Assembly: GCA_037833965.1 (NCBI GenBank) | Contig: AP031358.1 | Coordinates: forward strand, 11,850,001-11,914,000 | Length of the DNA stretch: 64,000 nucleotides | Direction: 5' to 3' | Source: Marchantia polymorpha subsp. ruderalis | Taxonomy: Eukaryota; Streptophyta; Marchantiopsida; Marchantiales; Marchantiaceae | Shown here: positions 31,154 to 45,914 of the stretch, one piece after another | Position numbering within the stretch: the first letter of the stretch is position 1 | Layout of the letters: every line of letters begins with the position of its first letter | Translations under genes and position numbers: made by a program | The notes under the pieces: model-generated | Told to the model about the DNA's origin: nothing | Seen by the model: the letters and a program-made list of their open reading frames with translations, nothing else | Databases searched by the model: none

Positions 31154-32510
31154 ATAAGTCTTCCATCATGGACGGCATTCGCAATTGGAATGACTACTTG
31201 GCCACCATTGGTGACTGGCACATAACTGCTGTCGCTCTGGGGTTGCTAGCCTTAGTTAGGTCAGGTTAGGTTATGACAAATAATTATGATGGCAAGTTGG
31301 CAAAGTAAAAGACAAATCTTGCAGTAGAACGTGAAGTGCGAAAGGGAATATTGTCCACTTCCCAAGGGATGATGTTTTAGACCCATACCCTCTACTTTAG
31401 CAAATATCCGCCGGCTTACTACGAATCTGATGTCAATCATTCGTTCTTCTTACAGTGCAAATGTCAAATCTATCTCCATTTTTCTATCTTTCTATGCCTT
31501 TGATTATGAAACATGGAGAGGTGACTGGATAGACAGGGGCATTATTCTCAACGAATTTTTTAACTCATTATATTCCATTTTACATTTGGAGTTCTGGATA
31601 GTAGTGGAGATTTTCGTGATCTATATCTTTGGGATACACAAGAAGTCCTTGCTGATATTTTTAATAAAATATACGTTTGATATTTCAATATGGGAGTGGG
31701 AGAAAGCCTCGAACAATGAAGAAGAAAGTTACAAATTCTTCTCACGTATATAGTATCACCCGATGATTAGTGCTTGATAGGCTCAAGTATCTGAATTTAT
31801 CATCTCAAAAAGTTGCAAATTATGATGGTTACATAAGAACTCAATGGGAAACAGCGAAACGAGAAAAAGCAATTCATGGAAATAGGCTATATGTATTTGG
31901 GGTTAGGACTCATGTAGTAGTAGGATTTGCCGATTTTTCGACATATTAACGACCGTCAGTTTCGCCCAGTCGGGGATAGCTGATGAATAGGCTTGTAATG
32001 TGGAGACAGATGTTTTAGGGCGGCTGGTTTTCGGTGATTTGTAGTGATGACTGTCAGTAGAGAGTGGGTTCTACTCAAACTAGTGCGTACGTTGACAGAG
32101 AAGGTACCAACCATTCTCTATGGAGGAGCCTACTTTCTCTCCACTTGCCTCGCTTTCTTTATTCACTCTTGGTCGGAGTTTAGTGATCGTGCGCTTTAAA
32201 ATATCAAAACTCGGGAAATTAATAAGATCTTGAGATTCGATATTATTGTACAAGGTGTTTTGCATTTTGGGGTTCACACAAAGAACATCTATCAATGGAA
32301 CAAAAGTACGGACACAACCACTTGGAGAATTAAAGCAAGGGGATAGTATAATACTATGCCCCAAAAGCATCAAAATGGCCAATAAATCTTCCACCTCAGT
32401 TATGAACACAAAATGGTGGATACATGTTATCACTTTCCTTATTGTATGGTATGATGAGATTAACATACGAAATTCTAATTGTTTGATATATACTTCTCTT
32501 GAGTTATCCA
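31154..32510. other. Unassigned intergenic stretch
   Basis: No recognisable domain was found on either strand. The longest ORFs are 107 codons (31430-31753, plus) and 143 codons (32080-32511, minus). Both are Ile/Phe/Leu-rich without family motifs, and stops crowd adjoining frames. The segment could be decayed transposon sequence. Confidence 0.4.
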
Positions 32511-32516
32511 TATTTT

Positions 32517-32550
32517 GATTGTAACTAAATAATGATATTTAGTTACAATC
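32517..32550. repeat. Perfect 15-bp inverted repeat
   Basis: GATTGTAACTAAATA, a 4-base loop (ATGA) and its exact complement. It sits at the border where the very AT-rich block begins. Confidence 0.85.
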
Positions 32551-34459
32551 AGAGATGTAAAGTATTCAATTTATATATTTAAACTCTTAAATTATTGAAT
32601 GTGCATTGCATAGATTTTCTGATGATTTTCAAATTAATTGATATGATGGATCATAACTTCAAGTGTGTCAATAATTTATCATGAGATAAATATTGCCTTA
32701 ATTTCATTTGTTTTGTTGATTTTCTATCATTGATATGCTAATAAAGTTACGGAGGATATGATGTTCAAGGATTTTGTATTATTTTGTTTGTGATACATAG
32801 AATTTCAATTATGACACATGAAATATATAATCAAGATACACCTCACCAACACATTTCATTATATGATGAAAATCATTAGTTGTAAAACATTTCAGCAAAC
32901 ACTTTTCAACACTACAAATGACTAATGAATTAAGAATCAAATTTTGAACTGATTACAAGACATAAATGTGGTAGATTATCAAATATAATATTCTATCAAA
33001 AAATCCAATTCCTGGATATAAATCTTTCCATGATGTTTTAGTTGATCCTTAGCAATCAGCACATTCTCCTTAACTTGTTGTAACACTGTCAGGATAGATA
33101 TTACAAATTTTTTAATCATCAGTACTTTAAAAAAGAATTCATTGTTTGTAGTAAACCTCATCAAATTTGATGATGGAATTAAAATATCATCATACATAAA
33201 ATAGAATGACAATATTTTCATGGAGTAACAAGATTTTCAAAATAATATATTCTAATGAAAGATCAATTGAGCAGAAGCACATAATTTAATAATGTGAATC
33301 AATCAAAAATATCAAGAAAAAATTTGATTTTAGATGATTTTTTGTCAATTTTACAACAAGATGAAGTATTAAACTAAATATTGGATTGCCAATATATTTA
33401 TTGATCAATATATTATTTTTTATTTTTCAATAAAAAAATTTATGAAAGATTTTAGTGGCAAAAAACCAAAAGCAAAAGTTCAAAGATTTATTTTACAAAC
33501 AAATTATAAATTTATGTAGTACCAAATTAATCAAACCTCATAAATTTTTGCAAATGCTATATTTGCTAGAATTCAGATAAATTTGGTAAATTTTTCTTCT
33601 TCTTTTTTGCATTAATACTTCAATTTCACTTTTTTCATTATCCTATGATTTGGAAATAAATTGAAGCGTTTTGAATTTTTTTGCATGCATAATATGTTCC
33701 AAGGAACTGTTATATGAGAGAATGCGGAAGTCATTTCTTTCCCATTTAACCGAAGTCATATATGGATATTTTGTTGTTAGCCCACGGCACAACTGACGCG
33801 AATGCATGAAGTGTTAATTCAAACAATTTATTAAAACAATTATTTTTGTTGTGTTTGTTGAAGGCGTTTTTCACATACGAGTCATGTGCGTATACAACAT
33901 GCAAATCACGATATTTGCTCTCCTACGATTACATCCGTGCTTTAATGCTTGTCCAGATGCATATGTTATTGATTCATCATCTTACTAATAAACGCATCTT
34001 GACTAAAATTGCTTTCATCACGAAAGACGCTTTTAATTCCTTGGAACTATTGTAAGAATCATTGTGCACCTTGGTGTGCAATCCCTTTGCCATGATGAAA
34101 AATTGCCAATTTCCTTCAATGTTTGTTGTTGTTAAAATTTTTAAAGCTTGTTGTACAGACATCGTGCCCAGAATCTTTGGTTTCAAATGTGCATGAAGAT
34201 GAAAACCATTTGTGACAAACAATTGTGGTGGAATTTATTTCATTCAACGCATCATTCACAATATAACAAATGTTCAAATTATCCACAATGTCTATCATCA
34301 GCTTTAACAATTCTTGGTGTTATTGAAAGATGATCAATTTTAGATATTAGATATAAGAGATGTTGATAACCATCTTGCAAAAAAATAACGATAGACTTTT
34401 TGCAATGCTTCACCATTGCGTGAACGACGCTTGAACATGTCGTTTGTCAATCACGTGAA

Positions 34460-35180
34460 TCATCAATCAACAACTATGTTCAATGAGTAGCGTAAAATAT
34501 TGCCAAACTTGATTCATTGCATGTGTATTTTGAGTATTTGAAATTTATTTTTTGATGAAATTTTGTTAAATTCAAATATGCACAAAGAATGTGAGTACAA
34601 TCTTATTGAAATTTTTGTTCAACATCCCATGTGTGACATTTTTTACTACAATATTGATCTGATGAGCAACACATCAAATATAAAGCATTTGATTGAAACT
34701 TTTTTTTTCAACAACGTGATAACTTCAATATGCTAATTGAAATGATTTTGTCGTTTCAAGATGAAAACATGCTATCAAGCAAAGTTTTGATGAGTTTGAA
34801 ATAATTTTGAGCAATATATCCTTTAAAGAATGAAACCAACACAAAATAAAAGTTGCACATCACACCTTTCACACACGCAAATTTGTTGGTCATACATGAA
34901 CATCTAGATGAGTATTTGCATAAGCAATCAATAAAACGTCTCAATAACAATATTCAAGAAGTAGCGTAGAATACTGTCAAACTTGATTTTGATTTTGCCA
35001 AATTTTGTTGAGCTCGAAGATGTACAAAGAATGTATGAACAATTTGATTGAACTTCTTGTTCAACATACCATGCATGGTATTTTTTACTATAATATTGAG
35101 CTAATGAGCAACACATCAAATACAAAAAACATGATTGAAACATATTTTTTTCAACAACTACAATAGCTGAATGTTCTTAA
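34460..35180. repeat. Diverged direct duplication in the AT-rich block
   Basis: Landmarks GTAGCGTAAAATATTGCCAAACTTGATT, CAAAGAATGTGAGTACAAT and GAGCAACACATCAAATA (about 34490, 34580, 34660) recur in the same order about 445 bp later in the 34960-35120 interval, with many substitutions and a shortened interior. Confidence 0.65.
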
Positions 35181-35379
35181 TTTGTTAACATTATACACGT
35201 TCACGCTTTTTACAATTGATATGGACGCAAAATACACATTGAACAGTCGTGATTTTGCCGTCAAACAACACCATTGAAGTCAAGCATGCGGTTGAATTCA
35301 GTTTCCAACTAGTCTAACAATTGATATCTTGCCGTCTAGCAATTGCTGGACTGATTTGAAACTAATTTGAATAAAAAAA

Positions 35380-35915
35380 TTATGAAATGTACCTAGGTGC
35401 TTCTAATGTAGCTAAGAAAATACATACAACTATTAAAACAAATAATTATAGAATTTTTATGAAAAAATAATGAAATAAAGATATGAAATGTATCCAAAAT
35501 ATTTTGTTTTAGCCAAAAAAATACACAATGATCAAAAAAAGCATGCTACAATAATGATATGAAAAAAGTGAAAATAAAATATGAAATGTACTTGAGTACT
35601 TCTATTTTAGCTAAAAAAAAAGCACAATGATTAAAAAAAACATGCTAGTGTAATAATATGGAAGAAAAAAATTTAAAGTATATGAATTGTACCTAAGCTC
35701 TTCTAATCTAGCCACAAAAAAAGTCACAATGATTAGAAAAAATATGCTATAGAATTGATATGAAAGTTAAAAAGTGAAAAAAAAAATTGAAATGTACTTG
35801 AAATCTTTTGTTTAATGAAAACAAATATTCACAATGATAAAGAAACATGCTTAATATGATACAAAGATAAAATTATGAAAAAAAGCATGAAATGTAAGTA
35901 AGATGTATTTTTTTA
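35380..35915. repeat. Tandem array of about six ~100-bp units
   Basis: ATGAAATGTA-type unit starts recur near 35384, 35485, 35580, 35685, 35789 and 35888, followed by CTTCTAATTTAGCTA-like and CACAATGATnAAAAAA-CATGCTA-like blocks. Units are diverged in sequence and 95-105 bp long. Confidence 0.7.
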
Positions 35916-37599
35916 ACTTTTTCTGTTGTGCACAACTTTCTATTCACTGCCAAGTTCATTTGACCAAAAATTTGAATACTTATTCGAAACTTCTCGTTAA
36001 TTTAAAAGCACATTTAGATTTATAAACCGTAGGTCATAAATCAAGCGCATGCACTCACATGCTGCTTTGGAAGCACACATTCATAACCTGATTTCCTTCT
36101 TCTCGTCTTACTCTTGCCAGCATGTGTGGAAGTAGTCTGTGACCGACTTTATAATGTATGAAACTTTGGTTAGATTAATTTTGGCAAATTGGCCAAATTA
36201 ATTTTTGCAAAGTTGGCATTAAAAATATAAACCAAATTTTAGTAGTCATATAATTAACACACATATTTTTTATCTATCAAAAACAAAAATTGCTTACATG
36301 AAAATTATTACAACAAAACCAACTCTTCATCTTCAATAAAATCCACTCTGATTATAAATAATTGAAGATGACTACAAATCATCCTTCTTTTCTGAATCAA
36401 CGTTCTTGTTCCACATTAATTCAAATTTTTTAATTATCAAAAGTGCATTAGCCAAAAATTTGATAAATTTTCAAGTTAATTCATATTATAGATTTATTTA
36501 TTTTTGAATCAAAAAGGTTTGTTTTGTTATATTTATGGATTAAAAAATAGTTTTTTTTCTTTTCTCAAGTATCTCATGATTAACTACCAAGGTTTAAAAA
36601 AGCAGATGATGTTGATTGATTGATGAATTTTTTTGATTATGATACTTATTTTTGCAATTGTGACACATGAAATATAGTATGTAGTTTCATATATGACAAC
36701 AGTTATAAGTTGTATGACACTTCATCAACACGTTTCAATATCATAAAAGTATCAATGAATATAAAATTAGCTGTGATATTCTTACAAGAAACAACTTTTT
36801 TCTAGAAAAATCAAACACAATACATATTTGATAAATTATTTTTTTACAATAAACATTTGCAGTATGTTTTAAACAGTCATATTGTTTGTCTACTTGATTA
36901 GGTGTAGATTTTTATAAATATGTTTTACAAATTGTTGACAACAGCTATTTTGATCCAAAAAAAAATTATTATTTTTAAGCCTCATCAAACTTGATGGCGT
37001 TATTGAATGAGCATCGTATTTAAATGAAGACATCTTTGTGGATACATTGATAAAATTTTTACATAAGAGTAAAAAAAAAATTTACTCTTGTTGCTCTTTT
37101 GATGTTAATGTCTATCACATATAGTCTATATTTTCATTGAATTTCTCTGTTTGATCATAAGTTTGAAGATAATAAGCCATTAACATTGATAATTGTTATA
37201 TATATATATAATTCTTTACAAAAAAAAGGTGAAATAAATGAATCTATCAATGATTGAAGCTTTGCTTAAATCATGATTAATAAAAATTGTACTATATATT
37301 ATTTAAAAAAGTACTAAGCAATCACTATTTTTACTGCTGATTTCATGTGAAGCATTTTATTTAGTTTATCCGCAAATATCAGAACTAAATAATTTGTTAA
37401 CAACAAAATTTGTGACTCATATATCAAATTCGTGATGATATATTTTCATTGTTGTTTTAAGATAGTAAGAAGTTGGTTAATTTATTTTGCTTGTTTTGTT
37501 GACAAATCTTATAAATTTAAACATAAATCTCCACATTTTTGTATTTTGGATCAATACATTCGTTGTATGCTTTTCAAAGTCTATCCACTCTCTAATGAC

Positions 37600-39182
37600 A
37601 TGTGATATCCAAACTAACTATCAATGAGATTTAACTTATATGAATTTTTGATGTCTCATCATGATTCTATAATATAAGGATCCATCTACATGCCTCTATA
37701 TTAAACCACACACATCTTCGTTTCACTTATCATTCTATATCAATCATTTATCGTCATTTCAAGATGATTGTGTAACTCAACCTCTTATTAATGAAACAAA
37801 AAATCACACAATGAAATCTTTAGAATTATTTAAGAGTATTTTTTTCAAAAACTAATTATACAACTAGAAAATTTACAATATTAATATGACAAGTATCATC
37901 TAATTTACTTAAATTAATATAAATATTGCTAGTTTTTATTACTCTTTATTATGTGGCAACATGTCATTGATTTATCTAAAGCTTCCAAGAACATATCTTG
38001 ATTCAAGGTTGGGATGACAATATGTCATTTGAAAACTTGAAACTTCTAGAATTTACATTTGTCATTAAGTTTACTTTAGATTTAGTTTACTCAATGCTGA
38101 TTGCTTTGACTATAGGGTTTATTGTAATACACTTTGCCCAAATTTTATGAATTTAATACAGTTTTATACACTATCATACAAATTTGAACTTAAACATTGC
38201 TCTAATGCGAGTTATAAAGGGTTTAAAATGTAAAAAAATGACTTGAGTATGCATTGATGAGACTACAGGTCCTTGATTTTTCCTCACACACCGCTATTTG
38301 AGCATTCATTCATAGTATGTCGACCAAGTCGATATCTATTGACGATGTCTGATATCGACACCCTATATGAAGACTATTTGATTCTTACAAATTTGTTATA
38401 TGCAACTAAAAGCTTTTAAATGCCATATGTCTCCAGTGTAATTCAACCATCGTGGCCAAGGTCAATAGTTTGAAAGCGCATGTGATGGCATGCACAAAAC
38501 ATCATAAGTCTATGATTGACTCAATGAATGTTGTGTTGTGAAGTCTTTGGACAGCTCCACAATTAAAGCTTAAATAGAGATATGCTACAATGGTGAGGTT
38601 GTTCGTCGACATGAAAAATCTCATAGAGATGAGGAAAAAAACTTTTCTCCAAGATACTTTCATCATTTATGATTGCAATTGATGAGGCACAAGAGCCATA
38701 GGCGGAGTCACCAAAACATATCATGCAATATGAGGCTAGATTAGAGAAGATTTCTAGAGATGAGTTTGAAAGTTTGACTTTCAAACTTAAATTTGAAGTC
38801 TAAGTAGTTCAATTTGGAACTATTTGGTCAAGATGATGATGTCGCATAGTAGATTTTAATAAAATACAATGCAATTTTTCAGCCATGTATTATATTATGT
38901 GTATAATACTCTTGTTTAATATATATTCATCATTATTTGATTATTATTTAATCAAACCAATCAAAACTAACATGTAATCAAAATTTCATTTTTGTGGATC
39001 TAGATTTTGATAAGAGACATGATAGTAGTGCTTATAGTAATATGCTAATTATTTATCAAGTATGGATTAAATAGCCAAATTTAGTCATAATTAACTAAAT
39101 CTAGTCACAGTTTGACTATCCTTTGTCAACTCTTTGACTATATATAGTATAATTTCACACATACAACTACCGATATTATGTA
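37600..39182 (-). repeat. Relic LTR related to element A, split by an insertion
   Basis: 37612-38112 and 38943-39182 follow the order of element A's LTR in the same minus orientation. Shared landmarks include TCTCATCATGATTCTA, ATGTGGCAACATG-CATTG, GACAATATGTCATTT, TCAAACCAATCAAAACTAA and TTTCACACATACAACT. Most differences replace C or G of the young LTR with T or A. About 830 bp of unrelated sequence (38113-38942) splits the copy. Confidence 0.7.
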
Positions 39183-42100
39183 TTGCAATGACAATAATTG
39201 TATTGAGAACTTTTTATAAATTAATTGTGCCTAATACTTAATTCTGCAATATCTAGTTACGTTATTTATGAAATGTTAAACCTTAATAGATGTTTGTATT
39301 TTCAGTTTCTATTGTTTTCATGATCTTTTCATATATGTCATGTATCATTTTGCTTCATCGATTGATTTCAATATTCAAATTTGTAACATATTAAAACATG
39401 GAATGTGTGCGAAAGCACAAATAGAGTATAAATTATTTTTTTGTTCAAATTAATTTTTTAAATACAATATTTTTTGGTTATTAAACACATCATTGCCATA
39501 AAATATACAATTATGTATCATACAAAAAAAAATTTGCATTGATTTTTTTGTTATGAGTTATAAATAGTTTGATATAGTTGAATATTATTGAAAATTTATT
39601 ATGTCTTTCACTTAGAAACCACATGAATTTTAAATTTAAATGAAAAAATTGAATGAAGAAGTAAATTAAATACAAAATGGTCTTAAAGTATGAAAAAAAA
39701 GCTTGTGTTCATCTATTGAAAATGATTTTCATGATAATTGAACTATTTTAACTAAATCAACTTAAATTCAACTTTATTTCTTTATATAAATTATCATATA
39801 TTGAAATCAAAAAAAATTTGAGATAATTAGATATAAATCTTATGATAGTTTCATTATTGATAATAAGAAATAAATTATGCAAGTAAACAAAATTTATTGA
39901 GTGATAAAATATCAACTTTAACTTTATTTCAACATAATTTTTTTATTAAATATCACTATCATTATCAATCATGAAGTCTTTTAATAAAATTGTTAATAAA
40001 TCTAATGCTAAGATATTGATAGTTAGACCAACAAAATTAGCTCAATTTTATTATTTGATTGAAATAACAAACAACTTGCTAATGTTTATTTGATATCTTG
40101 AGTATATGATTGACAATAAAAGCAACCAGTGAGTAAGATTTTTCTTAGAATTTTAAATTTACTTAAAATAAGATTGTACAACAAGATTTTTAACTTAAAT
40201 CTTAAAAAAATCATTTAAATCATGATTCCAACAAAATGCATCATCAAGAGATTTCAACTATGTATGATTGTGAAAAGGATGTTATTTCATCAAAAAGGAG
40301 ACATTTAGTTCAAAAACAAAGTTGATTATAGAAATTATTACACGTTATAAGGTAATTTTTTTAAATTCTGATACGTGAAATATACTATTTTTTATAAGAT
40401 TGTACAAAAAGATTTTAAATGCTATCATGAAACAATTTTTAAAATTATATGAAATTATACAAGAAATCATTTCATAAAATTGTATGTTTTGATTTTTATT
40501 AGAAATTGTAGATATTTTGAAACTTACCTATTGAAAACTTAACTTTTTTGTGATACTTATAGATTATTTGATCATTTGGATAAAAGTTACATTTTTAAAA
40601 TTTACTTGCTATAAGAATGTGAATCGCTTTTTATATGAAAATATATTGGTAATACTATGATGTTTTTGAATATTTCATCAGATTAAAACAAAGTAGTTTG
40701 TGAAAAATATTATAAAGTCAATTGCTTAAGAAATTTTTATAAAGTCATAAATGGACATTTTTTACAAGGTCTATGCTTACAAGTTGAATTATAGTAATAA
40801 GTATATAAACTATATGATTTTGATCTAAGAATCGTACATGAACAGAAGCAAGCAAAAGTGTGACAATCTGCTACAAATTAATTTTTTAAAAAAATTGGGT
40901 AATTTGGAATACATTCACAAGATATTCATTCTTTGAAATGATGAGAATGAATCAAAAACCAAATTCATTTTATTTGACAATTCATATGATAATACAATGT
41001 AAACCTAAAAAACAAAGTGCAACAAAAGTCTTCAAATCATAACAATAGCAACAAATGAAGTTAAGGGAAGCTAAATTATAATCATAATACATGTGTAACG
41101 ATCTTGTCAATCGCAAAAGAGATAAACAATATTTGATATGGAAAACAAATTTTGAAGAAATGCAATGAAGATGATTGAATGATGTATTTCACTCATGTAT
41201 GTACAAAAGAACTGAAATTTTTTGAAAACCATTTATTTGTTATAGAAAAGAAAACTGAAAGTACCAAATTTGATTACATTAATCACAAAAAATGAAGATA
41301 TTTCATCAACAAGCAAATTTGTGTACTTTAAGAATTAAATAAAATCTTGAATTGAAAAAATGCAAGACTTGTAATCTTGTGATTATGATTGTTCTAAACT
41401 GAATTAAATAGTTTGATCATATTTGATCATGATCAAGTTACCAAATCATGAATAAATGTTGTCAATGATTGTTAACCTAGCAAAATAACTAAAATAAATA
41501 TAAGAAGTTATGGCTAAGCACTCATATTTATTTTTGTTATTAAATTAAATTATATTTGGTCAACAAATTTGTTGATCAAACATGAAACAAATAAGTTTGT
41601 TGATCAAACAAATTTATTTTATAAATAATTTCAATCCGTATGCTGACATGATGACATCAACAATTTTTCAATGATTTCTTTTTCATAATATATTATATTA
41701 TTATGTATGTATTATTTTATATCATATTCCTAAATTTCAATTAATTTGATTACAAAAAATAATATATATACTTGAATTATATTTATCAACTATAAACTTA
41801 TTAAATTTTCATTTTAATAAAGTAATATTATTTTTGATAGTTCAAGTTTAATCTAAAATTTAAATTTTGATGTGATTGATTCATATAATATACATAGAAA
41901 ATAAGTAATTTACAATCTTCATCTTAATAAAAATTTACTATACAATGAATCATGAAAATAAATATGTTTTTTAAAATCAAAGAATACTCTCAATCAATAT
42001 GCTAACGTGCTAAAATCAAGATTTTTTCATGCTTTTTCAAAATCCTCAAGATTTTGATATAAACTCAATTATTTAACAAAAGTTCTCTATTTTTTAAAAC

Positions 42101-45100
42101 CAATTCCTTAAATTTTAAGTAAAAATTTATATTAAAAATAATTGAATATTTTCTAATTTTATTTTAAATATCAATTATTTGTCATTTGCATGAGATTGAA
42201 AATTATACTGAGTTATTTTTTAGCATTAAATTCCGATTGATTCATCATTTCATAAAATTTAAAACGAATCAATTCTTGGATATAAACCTTAGCAGGAATT
42301 TTTTTTATCTATAGAGATAAATGACTACTTCTTGATTTAATGTAATAATTTGTTAATATGAATCCTAAATTATCAAATCGATGTTACTTTAAACAACTCA
42401 TATTCTTTAAGAAACCTCATTAAATTTGATGGAGATAGAAGTTAATCATCTTACATGAAATATAATTGAAACATGTTTGCTAAGAAGAAAAATATATAAT
42501 GCAATACATATAATAAAAGATCAATTGAACATAAGCACTCAATGTAATGATGTGAGTAAGCCAAAAATATCAAAGAGAAAATCAATAATATGTGATATTA
42601 ATCACACTTTTACAAAGTAGCTATAAAGCTATGGAGGTTATTGAAGTAGACATTTAATATCCAATATATTGATTGATAAATCAATAAGAAAATAATTATG
42701 AAATATTTCAAATATATAAACATTTAAAAGCAAGTATTCAAGAAAAAAATTTACATAACAAATGTGAATTTATCTATGAAAATTATATATTAATGCTTCA
42801 AAGGTTGAACAAATGATGAATATACAATGAATTTTATTATTTTATGTACTATGACATTTAAATCTTTTCAAATATAACGTATTTAAATTAATAATAAAAA
42901 TTTATAACTTTCTAATTTTTACCATAATAGTTGATATGATCAAGAAACACAAATTTCAAAAAATTTCTGTACACATTTTTGTCAAAATGTTATGATGTAT
43001 TGATTTGTGATACAAAATATATTTTTAAATAATAAATATTAAATTAAATTAATTAAAAACAGATTTGAAACTGATAAATGATTAAAAATTAAAAGATAAA
43101 AAATATCTCAAATTTAAAAAAATTTATATGTCAATTTATGATAAAAAATCAAACAATAATATTTTGCATGAAAATGTTCAAATCTATGTTGATGTTAAAA
43201 AATAATTATACCATAGATTATGGATGATGTAAACAAATTTCAAGTCTAATTTCAATCAAATATTATCAAAAATAAATCTTCATTTTCATATATTGCAAAT
43301 ATATTATGGTTTTTATTTTCAAGCTTGCAAACATGTTAATGTGAAAATTTATCATGTTGATTGGGTTTGGATTGTTTACTCAATTTAGCAAAAGTTACGC
43401 TAGATAAATTTGCTTGTGAATGTGAAAATTGAAGAATTAGTGACAGGGAGGATTTAAATTTGATCTAGCAAGTAACACAAATTTCATTTTTTCTTTATTT
43501 TTCTTGTGATAGTAAAAAAAAGCTACACCACAATCCTAAATATGTATGAGATGTTCACAAATTGTTGAATGTTATTGCTTAAGTATTATTATCATATTTG
43601 ATGATCATTTATGAAATTTTGGAGATAACAAGCCATGAATTAAAAGATTTTAAAGATAATAACATGATTAAAAATAATATATCATGATTTTTTTAAATTA
43701 ATAGTATCATTTCATCTATGTGATGTTTAGACCACTTTCAGTTTTATCAATAAAATGATTATTGAATCTTATATTGCAAATTTTGGTATAAAATCATATT
43801 ATATTTTTTTGTTAAAATAATTAAGAATAATTTAATCAAAATGATACAATTTATAAAAGATGTTTTTTTTACATAGGATTTATATTTTTTATTAGACACA
43901 TTCATACGCAATATAATTAATCCTATATGCCCCCAAAAAATTTACTCTTTGAACATGTTTTTTATAATGCTTAAGCAAGTTGAATCGATTTTTTAAGAAT
44001 TGAATATTATCAAAGATTCGTTTTGTCTTTCATCAACAAACCTCATGTCTTGATAACTTACATCAATAATTCAACTAAACATGATATGATCTTCAAAGAT
44101 AGACATATAATGATTGCATTTGATCTTTTGAAGAATTTTTTTATGAAGTATGGAGTTATGTTCGGATCAACTTAGAGAGAGCTTTTTTTTTATATAAAGA
44201 TCATCAAATTTGAAAAGATTTGATGTATCATTCAATTATGAATACTATTAAATATATAATGCAAGTAAAAAATATTACTTAGTGACAAGTCATGATAGTT
44301 TTTTGGAATTTTTTGTTGCTTACACAAGTTTGAACATTATATTTTGAATAAAAGATCCACTATTATTGTAAATCTTTGAAATAAACATTTTAAGATTTTT
44401 ATTTATAAAAAAATATAAATTAGGAAAAAAAATTAGAAAAAATTGCTAATATTGATATGATGTCTTGAGCATGTGATGAATATATATAAGTATTGGACTT
44501 GCTGATGTTACAGTAAAATTTGTACAATAAGATTTACATCAATTTCAAGCCACGAGCTAAAGTAAAAAAAATGCATTTATCAAAAGTTGTCAACGTATAT
44601 GATTGTGAAAACAAAACATTTTTGAAATATGTACTATTTCAATATTTAGTTTCATTGCAAACATTAATACAACTCATAAAGTAATTTTACAAAAATTAAA
44701 TAACTGAAAACCACTTTGCAAGTAATGTGTCCAAGATTTTTGACCTTGATTGTCATTGATAGAGAGTATTCTATAAATTTGTGAAATTCTTATAGTATAT
44801 GTTACAAAATTCCTTTTTTTTTTCATATGCTATGATTTTTAAATTTTTAGTCAAGGTTTAAATCCAATTTTATAATTTTTTGAAATCTTATTTGTTGAAA
44901 AAATATATTCATTATGATATTTTAATTTTATTTCATCACTTGGATGAAAATTAAATGTCAAAAATCTATTTATGAGAGAAAAATGAGTAGTTTGTGTATG
45001 AGAACAATAATAACACATGGATGGAAATAAGCTGGAATCAAATAATTTTTTTTTTATAAGAATTATTAAATAAAAAAATATTATGTAATTTTTTGAAAAA

Positions 45101-45864
45101 GGTTTTAACAATTGCTTAAGTCACAAGTGACCATTTTCTAAAACTCCAATGCTTACAAGTTGGAATAGATCAACTGTACGAGTTGTATAATATTAATCTA
45201 AGATTCAGATCTAGACAGTAGTAAACAAGATTGAGTCAGTATGCTATACATTATTTTGTGAAAATATTGGATATTCCAAAATAAATCTAATGATATTATA
45301 TCTTAAGAATGATGTATGAGATTAAATCAAAACTTAACATTTAATTTGATTTGACTAACTTCATGATAATTTAATGTATTCTGAAGAAAAAAAATGCGAA
45401 AAAAATCACAAAATCACTACAGAAATAACTATTGGATTGGGAAATAGCTAAAGCTATGTGACATCTGTTTCAATCTTGACAATCGCAAAAGAAGAATAAC
45501 ATCAATTGATTTAGAACACAAAAGTTTAAAAAATGTAATTAAGGTGATCGAATGATGTTATTTCACATGATTATATACAAAAGTAATCAGAAAAATTTTA
45601 ATATAAATTATTTATGGAAAAAAGGAGAAGAAAGACTTGATTTGTATGATTTGATTGGTTGGATAAAATATAAATTTGACTTAATGCCAAATTGAACTTT
45701 GAAAAAATTCCAAGTACTCAACGTTATATTGTCAAGTTAACTTAAGGATAAAGAAGTCTTAATAAACTAATGACATCTTATCGTACCCATATGTAGATAG
45801 TTAAAACTAAATATGAAGAAAGTAATGATTAAAAATAGATTAATTATAGTGTACACGTTATCTA

Positions 45865-45914
45865 AATTTTATGTGATAAACATGTAAAAATGTACATGTT
45901 TATCACATAAAATT
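45865..45914. repeat. Perfect 22-bp inverted repeat
   Basis: The 22-bp arms at 45865-45886 and 45893-45914 are exact reverse complements around a 6-base spacer. The arm begins AATTTTATGTGATAAACATG. Perfect arms inside a heavily decayed block suggest a young foldback or a gene-conversion product. Confidence 0.85.

Noticed and set aside
31430..31753. 107-codon plus-strand ORF rich in Ile and Phe
   Set aside because: Composition reflects AT-rich sequence, with no conserved motif or splice context.
32080..32511. 143-codon minus-strand ORF
   Set aside because: It has no recognisable motif, and the overlapping plus-strand ORF is equally plausible. Not enough to call a gene.
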